The notes: a model not told the origin generated them from the sequence alone. Numbered from the stretch's first letter, positions 44,222 to 53,158 are shown. The stretch is DNA of 64,000 bases from an uncultured Aquimarina sp. (GCA_947498765.1 CANMLG010000015.1:62001-126000), one strand, 5' to 3'. Program-made: numbers and translations.

Positions 44222-45254
44222 AAAGATACTATTATTAATTGTAGCTATTACATTGGTTGCTGGAAGTATTTTTTCCTATACAGTCTATAATAAAATTTTT
44301 GATTCGAACACTAATTTCGATGAAGCTACTAAAGAAATATTAATTGAATCAGATACTTCATTTAATGATGTAATAAGAAAATTAACTCCTTATTTAAGAG
44401 ATGTAGATTCGTTTGTTTGGTTGGCTAAAAAGAAAGGATATGCTACCCGTGTAAAGCCAGGGAAGTATGTACTTATTAAAGGAAGTAATAATAATGAATT
44501 AATTGCTAATTTAAGAAGTCGAAATATTCCTGTAAAAGTAAGTTTTAATAATCAAGAGCGTTTAGAAAATTTAGCAGGAAGAATAGCTGAACAGATTGAG
44601 ATAGATAGTATAGCTTTAATAAAAGCTTTTAAAAACCTAACTTTTTTAAAGGAGCATGGTTTTAGCTCTAATACTGCATTAGCTATGTATATTGCTAATA
44701 GTTATCAAGTTTTTTGGAATACTTCGGCTGAAGCGTTTCGAGATAAAATGTTGAAAGAGTATCAACGTTTTTGGAATAAAGAGCGTATAGCCAAAGCAGA
44801 GGCCATAGGATTGAAACCGAATGAGGTAATTACTTTAGCCTCTATAGTTCACAAAGAAACGGTTAAAATAAAAGAACGACCAAGAGTAGCAGGGGTTTAT
44901 ATGAATCGATTAAAACTAGGAATGAAGCTAGATGCAGATCCTACGGTGATTTATGCATTAAAGAAATCAGAAAACAATTGGAATAGAGTTATTAAAAGAG
45001 TATTACGTAAGGATTTAAAGTTAGAAAACTCTTATAATACATATAAAAATAAAGGTTTACCTCCAGGACCTATTGCTATGCCTGATATTTCAGCAATTGA
45101 TGCCGTTTTAAATTATGAAAAGCATGATTATTTTTATTTTGTGGCCGATGTAGAAAATTTTGGATACCATAAGTTTTCAAAAACTTTGAGGCAACATAAT
45201 AATTATAGCTCTAAATATCATAAATGGGTAAATAACAAAGGAATTAAACGCTAA
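44211..45254 (+). CDS. mltG: Endolytic murein transglycosylase MltG
   Basis: A 347-residue YceG-like protein with one N-terminal membrane anchor (about 4-24), a LysM-like region (FNDVIRKLTPYLRDVDSFVW) and the catalytic domain containing ASIVHKETV, whose Glu216 corresponds to the E. coli catalytic Glu. DPTVIYAL and NTYKNKGLPPGPIAMP also match the family. MltG cuts nascent glycan strands in the periplasm and sets chain length. It overlaps the GNAT gene by 11 bases. Confidence 0.94.
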   Translation: MYIKKILLLIVAITLVAGSIFSYTVYNKIFDSNTNFDEATKEILIESDTSFNDVIRKLTPYLRDVDSFVWLAKKKGYATRVKPGKYVLIKGSNNNELIANLRSRNIPVKVSFNNQERLENLAGRIAEQIEIDSIALIKAFKNLTFLKEHGFSSNTALAMYIANSYQVFWNTSAEAFRDKMLKEYQRFWNKERIAKAEAIGLKPNEVITLASIVHKETVKIKERPRVAGVYMNRLKLGMKLDADPTVIYALKKSENNWNRVIKRVLRKDLKLENSYNTYKNKGLPPGPIAMPDISAIDAVLNYEKHDYFYFVADVENFGYHKFSKTLRQHNNYSSKYHKWVNNKGIKR

Positions 45255-45369
45255 TATGTAATATATCAATTTTTTTATCGTTTCTGTTATTAAATTATAA
45301 AACAGAGGTTAAAAAAATAAGAATCACTTAAAATTTGTGCGTATTTTTCTTACAAATAATTTTGATTTG

Positions 45370-45377
45370 TAACTTTG
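45370..45377 (+). promoter_or_regulatory. -7 element (TAACTTTG) of the lysozyme-like gene
   Basis: TAACTTTG followed by C is a very typical flavobacterial -7 sequence. It ends 25 bases before the ATG of the lysozyme-like gene. No convincing -33 TTTG lies at the usual distance. Confidence 0.55.
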
Positions 45378-45402
45378 CCTCGCTAAACAGAAATGATAGT
45401 AT

Positions 45403-46068
45403 ATGGTCAGAACCAACGAAGTGTTTCGTGTTTCTGTATTACCGCTAGTTATTGCTTTAATAGGTCAATGGCGTGCGATTGATCTTTTAAAAATTTCAAA
45501 AAACTTTAATAGTTCACATTCTATAGAGGAAATGTGTTATGAGTATCCATCAAATGAGCAGCTTTCTAATTTGAAAGATGCTAATTATCAGCTTTTTCTT
45601 AAAAATGATTTTTTAGGCTTTAAAGAAGCCTTAGCTTTTAAAGAATCGCAGGGAAAATATGACGTAGTTAATCAATTTGGTTATTTGGGGAAATATCAGT
45701 TTGGTAAAGGTACTTTAGCTTTGGTAGGTGTACGGGATACTAATTTATTTTTAAGTTCTCCAGCATTACAGGAAAAGGCATTTGAAGCTAATGTGTCTAG
45801 AAATAAATGGGTATTGAGAAGAGATATAAAACGTTTTGTTGGTAAGAATATAGGAGGTGTGTTTGTTACAGAATCAGGTATTCTAGCGGCGGCCCATTTA
45901 GGAGGTCCGGGATCTGTCAAAAAGTTTTTACGAAGTGGTGGAAAGATAGCTTTTCAAGATGGTTTTGGAACTTCGATTGTAGAGTATATGGATAAGTTTA
46001 AATCTTATGACATTTCTGATATTCCAGTAAATAGAAAAGCTAAAGTAAATTTAATAGGCAGAATCTAA
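45403..46068 (+). CDS. Lysozyme-like (lytic transglycosylase-type) protein
   Basis: A 221-residue protein with an N-terminal hydrophobic segment (about 10-22, VLPLVIALIGQW) that may be a signal or anchor. The key region is FKESQGKYDVVNQFGYLGKYQFG, with Glu81 in the place of the catalytic Glu of lysozyme-like folds; AAHLGGPGSVKKFL near 165 is the usual C-terminal helix of the fold. This small protein is, from memory, conserved in flavobacteria and sometimes named as peptidoglycan-binding. Position after mltG supports a cell-wall role; actual cleavage is not proven. It has its own promoter and ends at a convergent terminator. Confidence 0.78.
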   Translation: MVRTNEVFRVSVLPLVIALIGQWRAIDLLKISKNFNSSHSIEEMCYEYPSNEQLSNLKDANYQLFLKNDFLGFKEALAFKESQGKYDVVNQFGYLGKYQFGKGTLALVGVRDTNLFLSSPALQEKAFEANVSRNKWVLRRDIKRFVGKNIGGVFVTESGILAAAHLGGPGSVKKFLRSGGKIAFQDGFGTSIVEYMDKFKSYDISDIPVNRKAKVNLIGRI

Positions 46069-46100
46069 TTATTTTTGTTTTTAACAATCAAAAAATAATT
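46067..46100. terminator. AT-rich bidirectional terminator between convergent genes
   Basis: AATTATTTTTG (46067-46077) and CAAAAAATAATT (46089-46100) form an inverted repeat differing by one A/T. It overlaps the stop codons of the lysozyme-like gene and the RsmI-like gene, and would give T-rich tails in both directions. Confidence 0.5.
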
Positions 46101-46821
46101 AATCCTTGTGGATAATAAAAATACAAGGTCTTTTGTGAAGGTCTAGGCTGTTTTTAATCGTTTTCCATTCAGCTACGTTTAAGGTTTTTATATACTCGGA
46201 TGTTAAGGTAATATCAACGGCTATACATAACCTTGTATTTGAATGGAGAGTGTTAATTAAGTCTTCCAATAATTTTTCATTTCGGTAGGGAGTTTCAATA
46301 AATAATTGACTTTGATTCTGCTCAAAAGAAATACGTTCTAAATGTTTTATCTTTTGTTTGCGCTCTTGTTTGTCTATAGGTAAGTATCCATTAAAACTAA
46401 AGCCTTGGCCATTCATACCACTACTCATCATAGCTAATAATATAGATGAAGGTCCTACTAAGGGAACTACAGTAATATTTTTTTGATGTGCTATTTGAAC
46501 AATATCAGCTCCTGGATCAGCAATTCCAGGACAACCAGCTTCGGATAATACACCAACATTATGACCTTCAAAACATGGATTTAGAAAGTCTGGTAGTTCC
46601 ATTTCATTAGTAAACTTATTTAGCGTATTCATAACTAAGTTGGACTGCGTTTTTGCAGGTGAAATTTTTTTTATGAATCGTCTAGCAGTTTTTTCATTTT
46701 CAACAATATAATGATCCGTATTTTCGATCACTTTTTTTATTGAAATTGGGAGTACTTCTAATTTAATGTCATCACCAAGTCTGGCAGGAATCAAAAAAAG
46801 TTTACCAGTATTTTCACTCAT
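46099..46821 (-). CDS. RsmI-like tetrapyrrole-methylase-family methyltransferase
   Basis: I prefer the start at 46821 (MSENTGKLFLIPARLG), ten codons inside the longest frame. The 240-residue product has the SAM-binding GVLSEAGCPGIADPGADIV near residue 95, VVPLVGPSSILLAMMSSG and GFSFNGYLP near 140, and IETPYRNEKLLEDL near 178, all hallmarks of the RsmI branch. True RsmI 2'-O-methylates 16S rRNA C1402. The changed N-terminus and short length indicate a paralogous Bacteroidota group, so the substrate is left open. It ends convergently with the lysozyme-like gene. Confidence 0.85.
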   Translation of the reverse strand: MSENTGKLFLIPARLGDDIKLEVLPISIKKVIENTDHYIVENEKTARRFIKKISPAKTQSNLVMNTLNKFTNEMELPDFLNPCFEGHNVGVLSEAGCPGIADPGADIVQIAHQKNITVVPLVGPSSILLAMMSSGMNGQGFSFNGYLPIDKQERKQKIKHLERISFEQNQSQLFIETPYRNEKLLEDLINTLHSNTRLCIAVDITLTSEYIKTLNVAEWKTIKNSLDLHKRPCIFIIHKD

Positions 46822-46860
46822 AAGGATAGTTATAAATAAATTTAGATTCAACTAATTTAA

Positions 46861-46906
46861 GGAAAAAGAATAACAGTTAAAATTTTAACAAATTCTAACT
46901 GTTATT
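46861..46906 (-). terminator. Terminator of the dnaA/phosphatase transcript
   Basis: AATAACAGTTA (46869-46879) pairs perfectly with TAACTGTTATT (46896-46906) over a 16-base loop. On the minus strand the stem is followed by TTCTTTTTCC. It lies between the LMW phosphatase and the RsmI-like gene. Confidence 0.65.
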
Positions 46907-46971
46907 TGTATCGATGTTATTGTACTACTGTATTATTTTGTGTTGATAAAGCTTTAAAACTTACTTATATA

Positions 46972-47433
46972 TTAAATACGGGCAGCAATAATAGAACAGG
47001 CCGTATCTAATAGGGTGTACACGTTATCAAATCCTTTGGGTCCTCCGTAATAAGGATCAGGAACCTCAGCATTACTATCTGGGCTTATTTCATTAAGTAT
47101 CAAGGATACTTTTTCTTTTTGCTCTTTTGAATTAGCTAAGGCGATTATATTAGCATAATTCTCGGCATCCATAGCAAAAATATAGTCGTACCTATCAAAA
47201 TCTACAGCAGAAAATTGAGCTGCACGTTGATTAGTGATGTCAATACCATTTTTACGAGCTACATTTATGGATCTTACATCAGGTAATTTACCTATATGAT
47301 AGTCAGCAGTACCTGCAGATTGTACATCATATTTTTTTGGATTGAGTTTTTGTTGTAAAATTCCTTGGGCTAAAGGAGATCTACAAATATTACCCAAACA
47401 AACCATTAAAATTTTAATGTGTTTGTCAGTCAT
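46972..47433 (-). CDS. Low-molecular-weight protein tyrosine phosphatase
   Basis: A 153-residue phosphatase with the P-loop CLGNICRS (nucleophile Cys12, Arg18) and the general-acid DPYYGG near residue 126, both intact. It dephosphorylates phosphotyrosine proteins in the cytoplasm. It could act on the Wzc-like kinase of the capsule locus, as Wzb does elsewhere, but it is not encoded there, so this is only a suggestion. Its ATG overlaps the dnaA stop by one base, so it is translated from the dnaA message. Confidence 0.93.
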   Translation of the reverse strand: MTDKHIKILMVCLGNICRSPLAQGILQQKLNPKKYDVQSAGTADYHIGKLPDVRSINVARKNGIDITNQRAAQFSAVDFDRYDYIFAMDAENYANIIALANSKEQKEKVSLILNEISPDSNAEVPDPYYGGPKGFDNVYTLLDTACSIIAARI

Positions 47434-48860
47434 TATATAGTTAGTTTTTTATGTAAATCTTCAACGTACTTTTTAAATTGTTTATCTGTCATACTTAAAT
47501 TATCAACAGTTTTGCAAGCATGTAGTACGGTGGCGTGATCTCTTTTTCCAATTTGACTACCAATGCTTGCTAATGAAGCCTTAGTAAGTTTTTTGGCAAA
47601 AAACATAGCCAATTGTCTAGCTTGAACAATATGACGTTTACGTGTTTTAGATTGTAGTGTTTCTACATCCATTTGGAAATAATCACTGACAACCTTTTGT
47701 ATATATTCAATAGAAACTTCACGCTTAGTATTCTTTACATAATTTTCAACAATCGTTTTCGCTAAATCAATAGTGATATCTTTTTTGTTGAATGATGAAT
47801 GAGCAATTAATGATATGATAGCCCCTTCAAGTTCACGAATATTTGTTTTAATATTATGAGCTAAAAACTCTATAATATCTTCAGGCATTTCAACACCGTC
47901 TCGATATAATTTGTTTTTAATTATTGAAATACGTGTTTCGAAGTCAGGCTGATTTAATTCTGCAGATAAGCCCCATTTAAACCTAGATAACAAGCGTTGT
48001 TCAATATCTTGCATATCCACAGGAGCTTTATCACTAGTTAAAATTACCTGTTTCCCATTTTGATGTAAGTGATTAAAAATATGGAAGAAAACATCTTGTG
48101 TTCCTGCTTTACCTGAAAGTAATTGAATGTCATCAACAATCAATACGTCAATAATTTGATAAAAATGAATAAAATCATTTCTATTATTCTTTTTAACAGA
48201 TTCAATATACTGTTGTGTAAATTTTTCTGCTGATATATAAAGTACTGTTTTATCCGGATATTTGTCTTTTATGTCTACACCAATAGCATGGGCTAAATGC
48301 GTTTTTCCTAAGCCGACCCCACCAAAAATTAGCAAAGGGTTAAATGAAGTTCCTCCAGGTTTATTTGCTACAGCTAAACCAGCTGAACGAGCTAAACGGT
48401 TAGAGTCTCCTTCAAGAAAATTTTCAAAATTATAATTTGAATTTAATTGAGAATCAATTTTTACATCTCTAATTCCAGGAATGATAAAAGGATTCTTTAA
48501 TTCTGGGCTTTTTGCCTTTAAAGGAATATCAACTTTTTGTGATTGTACTCCAGATCTATTTGTGCTAGGTATTTTTTCAGTATAGGGAGTTTTGTCATCT
48601 ACACTGTTTTCCATGCGTATTACGTAAACCAATTTAGCTTGTGATCCAAGTTGTTTTACTAAAGCAATTTTTAGTAATTCAACATAATGCTCTTCTAGCC
48701 ATTCGTAAAAAAATTTACTAGGAACTTGGATGCTCAAGGAATTATCAACAAGCTTTACTGCCTTGATGGGTTCAAACCATGTTTTGTACGCTTGTGGGTT
48801 AATATTGTCCTCAATAAATGATAGACAACTGTCCCATGCTTCTTGAGCTGTTATAATCAT
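47433..48860 (-). CDS. dnaA: Chromosomal replication initiator DnaA
   Basis: The 475-residue protein has the N-terminal helicase-loading domain (TWFEPIKAVKL), a linker, the AAA+ domain with Walker A GGVGLGKTHLA near 180-190, Walker B VLIVDDIQLL near 240 and arginine finger region RLLSRFKWGL, and the C-terminal DNA-binding domain with the signature GKRDHATVLHACKTV near 440. It opens the replication origin. No cluster of DnaA boxes is visible around the gene, so the origin is probably elsewhere. The LMW phosphatase follows with a one-base overlap. Confidence 0.97.
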   Translation of the reverse strand: MIITAQEAWDSCLSFIEDNINPQAYKTWFEPIKAVKLVDNSLSIQVPSKFFYEWLEEHYVELLKIALVKQLGSQAKLVYVIRMENSVDDKTPYTEKIPSTNRSGVQSQKVDIPLKAKSPELKNPFIIPGIRDVKIDSQLNSNYNFENFLEGDSNRLARSAGLAVANKPGGTSFNPLLIFGGVGLGKTHLAHAIGVDIKDKYPDKTVLYISAEKFTQQYIESVKKNNRNDFIHFYQIIDVLIVDDIQLLSGKAGTQDVFFHIFNHLHQNGKQVILTSDKAPVDMQDIEQRLLSRFKWGLSAELNQPDFETRISIIKNKLYRDGVEMPEDIIEFLAHNIKTNIRELEGAIISLIAHSSFNKKDITIDLAKTIVENYVKNTKREVSIEYIQKVVSDYFQMDVETLQSKTRKRHIVQARQLAMFFAKKLTKASLASIGSQIGKRDHATVLHACKTVDNLSMTDKQFKKYVEDLHKKLTI

Positions 48861-49019
48861 TTTAAAATTTAAGAGTTGATTGGTTATAAAACATTGAAAT
48901 GAGGATAAATAAATGTAATATCATTCCCTCAATAACTATACAGCAAATATGTGAACAAAAAACTGAATAAAAAAACTAAATAGTGCTTGACTTATAACTT
49001 TTTTTTGACTACTAAGTGT

Positions 49020-49027
49020 TAATTTTG
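49020..49027 (+). promoter_or_regulatory. -7 element (TAATTTTG) for the thioesterase, beside a minus-strand element for dnaA
   Basis: TAATTTTG lies 34 bases before the thioesterase ATG. Seven bases further right, CAAATTTA (49034-49041) reads TAAATTTG on the minus strand, pointing toward dnaA with a leader of about 170 bases. The two elements face each other and so would overlap in space if both are used. Confidence 0.4.
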
Positions 49028-49061
49028 AAACAACAAATTTATTTTTCTTAAAATCGATTAA

Positions 49062-49475
49062 ATGACATATTTTTCTACGAAAACAAATATTAGAGTGCGT
49101 TATGGTGAAACTGATCAAATGGGTGTTGTATATCATGGGAATTATGCGCAATATTTTGAAATAGCGCGTATTGATTGGTTAGAAAAGCTTGGGTTTTCAT
49201 ACAAAAAAATGGAAAAAGATGGGGTAATGCTACCAGTTGTAGCACTTAGTACCACCTTTAAAAAATCTGCTTTTTTTGATGATGAATTAACTATTACGAC
49301 TACCTTAAGAAATCTTCCTACTGCAAAGATTGAATTTGAATATGAATTACATAATCAACAAGGTGAATTGTTAACAACTGGTAGTACCGTACTTGTGTTT
49401 GTGTCTATGCAAACTAAACGTCCGATAAAATGCCCTGATGTTATGTTAGAAAAAATTAAAAGAACTGTAGGTTAG
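49062..49475 (+). CDS. YbgC-like acyl-CoA thioesterase
   Basis: A 137-residue single hotdog-fold protein. RVRYGETDQMGVVYHGNYAQYFEIARIDWL contains the catalytic Asp and the YHGNY signature of the 4-hydroxybenzoyl-CoA thioesterase/YbgC branch. It hydrolyses short acyl-CoA esters in the cytoplasm; the natural substrate is not evident. It starts divergently from dnaA and is convergent with yigZ, with two bases between stops. Confidence 0.9.
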   Translation: MTYFSTKTNIRVRYGETDQMGVVYHGNYAQYFEIARIDWLEKLGFSYKKMEKDGVMLPVVALSTTFKKSAFFDDELTITTTLRNLPTAKIEFEYELHNQQGELLTTGSTVLVFVSMQTKRPIKCPDVMLEKIKRTVG

Positions 49476-49477
49476 TT

Positions 49478-50089
49478 TTAAGCTTCATTGTTTAAGATGG
49501 TAATACCATAAATACTTTTTAAAAGAGCTGAGTTTTTTTCAGTTTCACTTTTAGGGCTTTCAATCCAAATTTCACAATTCGTATTAAAATCTTGCTTACT
49601 TATAATTAGTTTATGCTGTTTAATTTTACGCATCACATCGTTCATTAAAGGATATTCAAAATTGATTTTAATAGTTGTGGTAATTAGCTTAGTAACTATA
49701 GATACATTTCTTAAACATTCATGAGCTGCAGTTCTGTAAGCACTAATTAAACCACCAACACCTAATTTTACACCTCCAAAGTAACGAACAACTATGAGTA
49801 GTGTGTTCGTTACTTCGAAGGATTGTAATTGTCCTAATATGGGTTGGCCGGCTGTATTTGAGGGTTCCCCATCATCATTAGCCCGATAGCGAATTGGGGA
49901 AGTGTCAAGTCGCCAAGCGTAACACCAATGACGTGCTTGGTAATGTTCTTTTTTAATTTGATTTAGAATTTCTTTAATCTCCTCTTCATTAGCAACAGGA
50001 AAGGCATAACTAAAAAACTTACTGTTCTTAATTTTATAAAGGCTTTCGCCAGAAGGTGTAGCAATAGTTTTATAGTGATCACTTTTCAT
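49478..50089 (-). CDS. YigZ/IMPACT family protein
   Basis: A 203-residue protein with the UPF0029/IMPACT signature: HWCYAWRLDTSPIRYRANDDGEP and VRYFGGVKLGVGGLISAYR, then a C-terminal ferredoxin-like domain (DUF1949-type). The family is linked to translation control in eukaryotes, and bacterial YigZ has no settled function. It is the last gene of a tight minus-strand group (LEA14-like lipoprotein, ribD, HAD, EamA transporter, yigZ), two bases after the transporter. Confidence 0.9.
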   Translation of the reverse strand: MKSDHYKTIATPSGESLYKIKNSKFFSYAFPVANEEEIKEILNQIKKEHYQARHWCYAWRLDTSPIRYRANDDGEPSNTAGQPILGQLQSFEVTNTLLIVVRYFGGVKLGVGGLISAYRTAAHECLRNVSIVTKLITTTIKINFEYPLMNDVMRKIKQHKLIISKQDFNTNCEIWIESPKSETEKNSALLKSIYGITILNNEA

Positions 50090-50091
50090 AA

Positions 50092-50961
50092 TTAATTGAA
50101 ATTTCCAGCAAGGCTAACTAAAGCAATCCCAGCAGCAGCCATTAAAATACCAAGCTTGTTTTGTTGTGTTAATTTTTCTCGGAATAGTATAACTCCTAAA
50201 ATAGTTGTTACAAGGAGTATGCCTACATTATTTATGGTAAATAAAGTAGAGCTTTCAAGCCCTTTGTAACTTATAGCTTTTACTAAAAAATAAATTGAAA
50301 AATAATTGACAATACCTAGAGCAACACCTCCGATAAGGTTTTTAAATTCAAATTTAAATTTCTTCTGTATCATTTGAAAAATGATAATCAAAATGCCCGT
50401 AAAACCAGCCGTAGCAAATAATGTTGCTGAAAAAATAGAAATATGTTGAGGATTGACAAATTTAGTTTGCAAAAACTTTAAGCTTGTATCGATTAATCCA
50501 CTTCCTAAAAAAACAAGAAATGGAAAAAGTATAGAACTGCTTTTAATTTTATTTGGATTTACAGTAACTAAATAAATAGAAAATAATGCAATTAAAATAC
50601 CCAATACCTTAATACGTCCAATGGTTTCATTGTAAACAAATACTCCAAATAGAATAGGAATAACTACACTCATTTTACTGGATACGGCCACTACAGATAA
50701 TCCATTACGTTGTGTAGTAATAGCCATGGCGTAAAACACAGCTATAAATATTAGGCCTAAACCTAATGTGTAATAAAACCAAGAAAATTGAGTGATTTGA
50801 GGAATACTAATAGGTTTGTTGTGGGCAATATAACCACAAACAGCAGCTACTAAATAATTAAAAATGATAGCTTGAATGGTGTTGATTTTAAATTTAGAAA
50901 ATAGTTTAAAAACAACAAATAAAATACTTGAGGCTGTAATACTGAGTAGTATATAACTCAT
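50092..50961 (-). CDS. EamA/DMT-family inner-membrane transporter
   Basis: The start at 50961 (MSYILLSITASS) makes an ATGA overlap with the HAD gene; a start 21 codons upstream would lie inside it and add a hydrophilic tail. The 289-residue product has about ten hydrophobic helices in two EamA halves, including VVIPILFGVFVYNETIGRIKVLGILIAL-type and VTTILGVILFREKLTQQNKLGILMA-type repeats, the usual glutamate-containing re-entrant segment of each half. It exports or imports a small metabolite; substrate unknown. Confidence 0.88.
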   Translation of the reverse strand: MSYILLSITASSILFVVFKLFSKFKINTIQAIIFNYLVAAVCGYIAHNKPISIPQITQFSWFYYTLGLGLIFIAVFYAMAITTQRNGLSVVAVSSKMSVVIPILFGVFVYNETIGRIKVLGILIALFSIYLVTVNPNKIKSSSILFPFLVFLGSGLIDTSLKFLQTKFVNPQHISIFSATLFATAGFTGILIIIFQMIQKKFKFEFKNLIGGVALGIVNYFSIYFLVKAISYKGLESSTLFTINNVGILLVTTILGVILFREKLTQQNKLGILMAAAGIALVSLAGNFN

Positions 50962-51578
50962 AAAATTGTAGGATTTTTGGTAAACAATTGGGTGACATCT
51001 TCTTGACCAGGAATTAGGTTCCAAACATGAATGCCTAGGGCTTTGGCGGTATCAGTGTTTTGTTTTAGGTCATCAACAAATAATGTTTCATTAGCTGTTA
51101 ATTTGTTTTGTTGTAACACAAATTCATAAATTTCACTATTTGGTTTTCGTAAACCAATTTCTTGAGATAAGTAGAATTGATCAAAACAAGATTTAAATTC
51201 ATTAAAAAAATGTACATTTTCCTTGACCCAATCAATATGTAAATTATTAGTATTACTTAGTAAAATAAGTTTGTATTTATTTTGGGAGGCAAGAGCTTTT
51301 AAAAACTCTAATCGTGCTATTGGAAAGTCTTTTAAAATACTGTTCCAGGCATCAATAATTTCATTTACAGTCACCTTTGGTAACCATTTTTGATACGTAT
51401 ATAAAAATGAATTGGTGTTAATTTTACCAACTTCGTAGGTGTCGTTTACTAAGGAAATAGCATCAATTGGAGCGGTTAATCCTAATTTTAAAAAAGCATT
51501 GGTTGGAGCAACTTTGTCGAGATTTATAAAAATATCGCCAAAATCGAAGATGATATTTTTTATGTTTGGTTTATTCAT
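50958..51578 (-). CDS. HAD-superfamily hydrolase, subfamily IA
   Basis: A 206-residue HAD hydrolase. Motif I IIFDFGDIFINLD holds the nucleophile Asp pair, motif II LILLSNTN the Ser/Thr, motif III is RKPNSEIY with Lys, and motif IV LFVDDLKQN the metal-binding aspartates. It dephosphorylates a small metabolite. Its position two bases after ribD suggests it may be the missing phosphatase of riboflavin synthesis (5-amino-6-ribitylamino-uracil phosphate), a step known to be done by HAD proteins elsewhere; this is inference from context. Confidence 0.9.
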   Translation of the reverse strand: MNKPNIKNIIFDFGDIFINLDKVAPTNAFLKLGLTAPIDAISLVNDTYEVGKINTNSFLYTYQKWLPKVTVNEIIDAWNSILKDFPIARLEFLKALASQNKYKLILLSNTNNLHIDWVKENVHFFNEFKSCFDQFYLSQEIGLRKPNSEIYEFVLQQNKLTANETLFVDDLKQNTDTAKALGIHVWNLIPGQEDVTQLFTKNPTIL

Positions 51579-51580
51579 TT

Positions 51581-52633
51581 CTAAAGTTTGATATTGGTGT
51601 AATGTGTTATGAAATCATTTTTAATTGTTGAAGTTTTGTTGCTTCCTTTAATTAAAGGAGCTTTTGTGCCTTTGTTAAAAAATACCGTGTTACCAGTGTA
51701 AATGGTAGCTTCATCCCAAAGCTTGGCATCAATAAAAGTTTGTAGCGTTTGACTTCCTCCTTCAATAATTAAAGATTGGATTTCTTTTTTGTAAAGTATA
51801 TTACAAATTTGGAGAGCAATATTTTTTGTTGAATCCACCCATTCAAAAGAAAGGTTTTTAGTGTTTTTAGGATGGTCTTTTTTGTTTGTGATCACTAACG
51901 TAGATTGTTTATTATTAAAAACTATACTGTTTTTAGGTATTCTTAAATTAAAATCTAGAACAACTCTTAGTACATTATTACCTTTCCACAAGCGAGTGTT
52001 TAAGGATGGGTTATCATTAACAACCGTGTTAGTTCCTACTAAAACAGCTTGTTCTTGGGCGCGTTGTTTGTGTACAGATTGCTTTGAAAATGGATTAGTA
52101 ATCCATACTGGGGTTCTTTTTTGATTCGGGGTTACTTCGGGACTTAAAAAACCATCGGCAGATTGGGCCCATTTTAAAAAAATATAAGGTCTTTTATTAT
52201 TGTGAAATGTAAAAAAACGCTTGTTTAATTCTTGACATTCTTGTTCTAGCACACCAACAATAACTTCACAGCCAGCATCCATTAATTTTTTAACTCCACG
52301 ACCTGCAACTACTGCAAAGGGGTCAATTGTGCCAATAACAACACGTTTAATTCCTGAACTTATAATGAGATCGCTACATGGAGGTGTTTTTCCAAAATGA
52401 CTACAAGGCTCTAAACTAACATAAATAGTAGATTTTAACAAGAGGGATTTGTCAGCAACACTATTAATAGCATTTACTTCGGCATGAGCTTGTCCGGATT
52501 TATAGTGCCAGCCCTCACCAATAATTTTGTTATTGTAGACAATAACACTGCCTACCATAGGATTTGGATAACTAGTACCTAAACCATTTTTTGCTAACTC
52601 AAGGCAGCGAGTCATAAATTCGGGCTTAATCAT
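51581..52633 (-). CDS. ribD: Bifunctional riboflavin deaminase/reductase RibD
   Basis: 350 residues in two domains. The N-terminal deaminase carries the zinc site HAEVNAINS and PCSHFGKTPPC (about 50-85). The C-terminal reductase (about 150-350) contains FLKWAQSADGFLS and SLIIEGGSQTLQTFIDAKLWDE. It performs the second and third steps of riboflavin synthesis. No FMN riboswitch precedes the operon. It overlaps the LEA14-like lipoprotein gene by four bases. Confidence 0.94.
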   Translation of the reverse strand: MIKPEFMTRCLELAKNGLGTSYPNPMVGSVIVYNNKIIGEGWHYKSGQAHAEVNAINSVADKSLLLKSTIYVSLEPCSHFGKTPPCSDLIISSGIKRVVIGTIDPFAVVAGRGVKKLMDAGCEVIVGVLEQECQELNKRFFTFHNNKRPYIFLKWAQSADGFLSPEVTPNQKRTPVWITNPFSKQSVHKQRAQEQAVLVGTNTVVNDNPSLNTRLWKGNNVLRVVLDFNLRIPKNSIVFNNKQSTLVITNKKDHPKNTKNLSFEWVDSTKNIALQICNILYKKEIQSLIIEGGSQTLQTFIDAKLWDEATIYTGNTVFFNKGTKAPLIKGSNKTSTIKNDFITHYTNIKL

Positions 52634-53097
52634 AATTTGATTTTGACTTCGTTAGTTTGATCTATGTGATAGGTATATTTAAAAGGTCCTTTTTTAAAGA
52701 GTAGATCTCCTTTAAAAGAAATAGGAATTTTTTTAGATGATAATATGTTTAGTACACTATTAATAATATCATTTTTATCTTTCGCTAAAATTTTGTCAAT
52801 CGAAAATTTCCCTGTTAAAGGAATAGCAAAAGTATCCTGAGTAGGGATGTTAAATTCTTCTGTTTGTAATTGACCAATTGAAATACCATTAGCAAAAACT
52901 TCAATATTATCAGTAGCTAAATTTCCGCCAATATCATTATTGTTTTTAAAAATAGCGTTAGCCTTAAAAGTTACGGATCCGTTACTAATATTTTGAATGT
53001 TTATTTTTTCAACATTAATAAAGGTGGGTTTTTTATCGTATTTACAACTGGTGGTAAGTAGTAGAACGATGCTTAAACATGTGAATAAAGATTTCAT
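52630..53097 (-). CDS. LEA14-like lipoprotein
   Basis: A 155-residue protein with lipobox LLTTSC (Cys18) and a beta-rich mature part (VEKINIQNISNGSVTFKANAIFKNNN), which resembles the water-stress LEA type-2 fold. It is probably anchored to a membrane facing the periplasm. Function unknown. It is the first gene of the minus-strand group and begins 19 bases from a 13-bp inverted repeat that carries promoter-like elements on both strands. Confidence 0.78.
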   Translation of the reverse strand: MKSLFTCLSIVLLLTTSCKYDKKPTFINVEKINIQNISNGSVTFKANAIFKNNNDIGGNLATDNIEVFANGISIGQLQTEEFNIPTQDTFAIPLTGKFSIDKILAKDKNDIINSVLNILSSKKIPISFKGDLLFKKGPFKYTYHIDQTNEVKIKL

Positions 53098-53115
53098 AAG
53101 TCTTAAAATTAACGC

Positions 53116-53158
53116 TTCAAAAATAAGGTTAAATTATGGGATACTCCTTATTTTTGAA
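53116..53158. promoter_or_regulatory. Perfect 13-bp inverted repeat with divergent -7 elements
   Basis: TTCAAAAATAAGG (53116-53128) is the exact reverse complement of 53146-53158, with 17 bases between. Each arm contains TATTTTTG: on the plus strand at 53149-53156 (toward prmC) and on the minus strand at 53118-53125 (toward the LEA14-like gene, 20 bases from its start). This makes a symmetric bidirectional promoter or shared operator. Confidence 0.5.

Noticed and set aside
46107-46115. TGTGGATAA, the reverse complement of the DnaA box TTATCCACA
   Set aside because: A single copy inside the coding end of the RsmI-like gene; no cluster or AT-rich unwinding element with further boxes near dnaA, so no origin is called.
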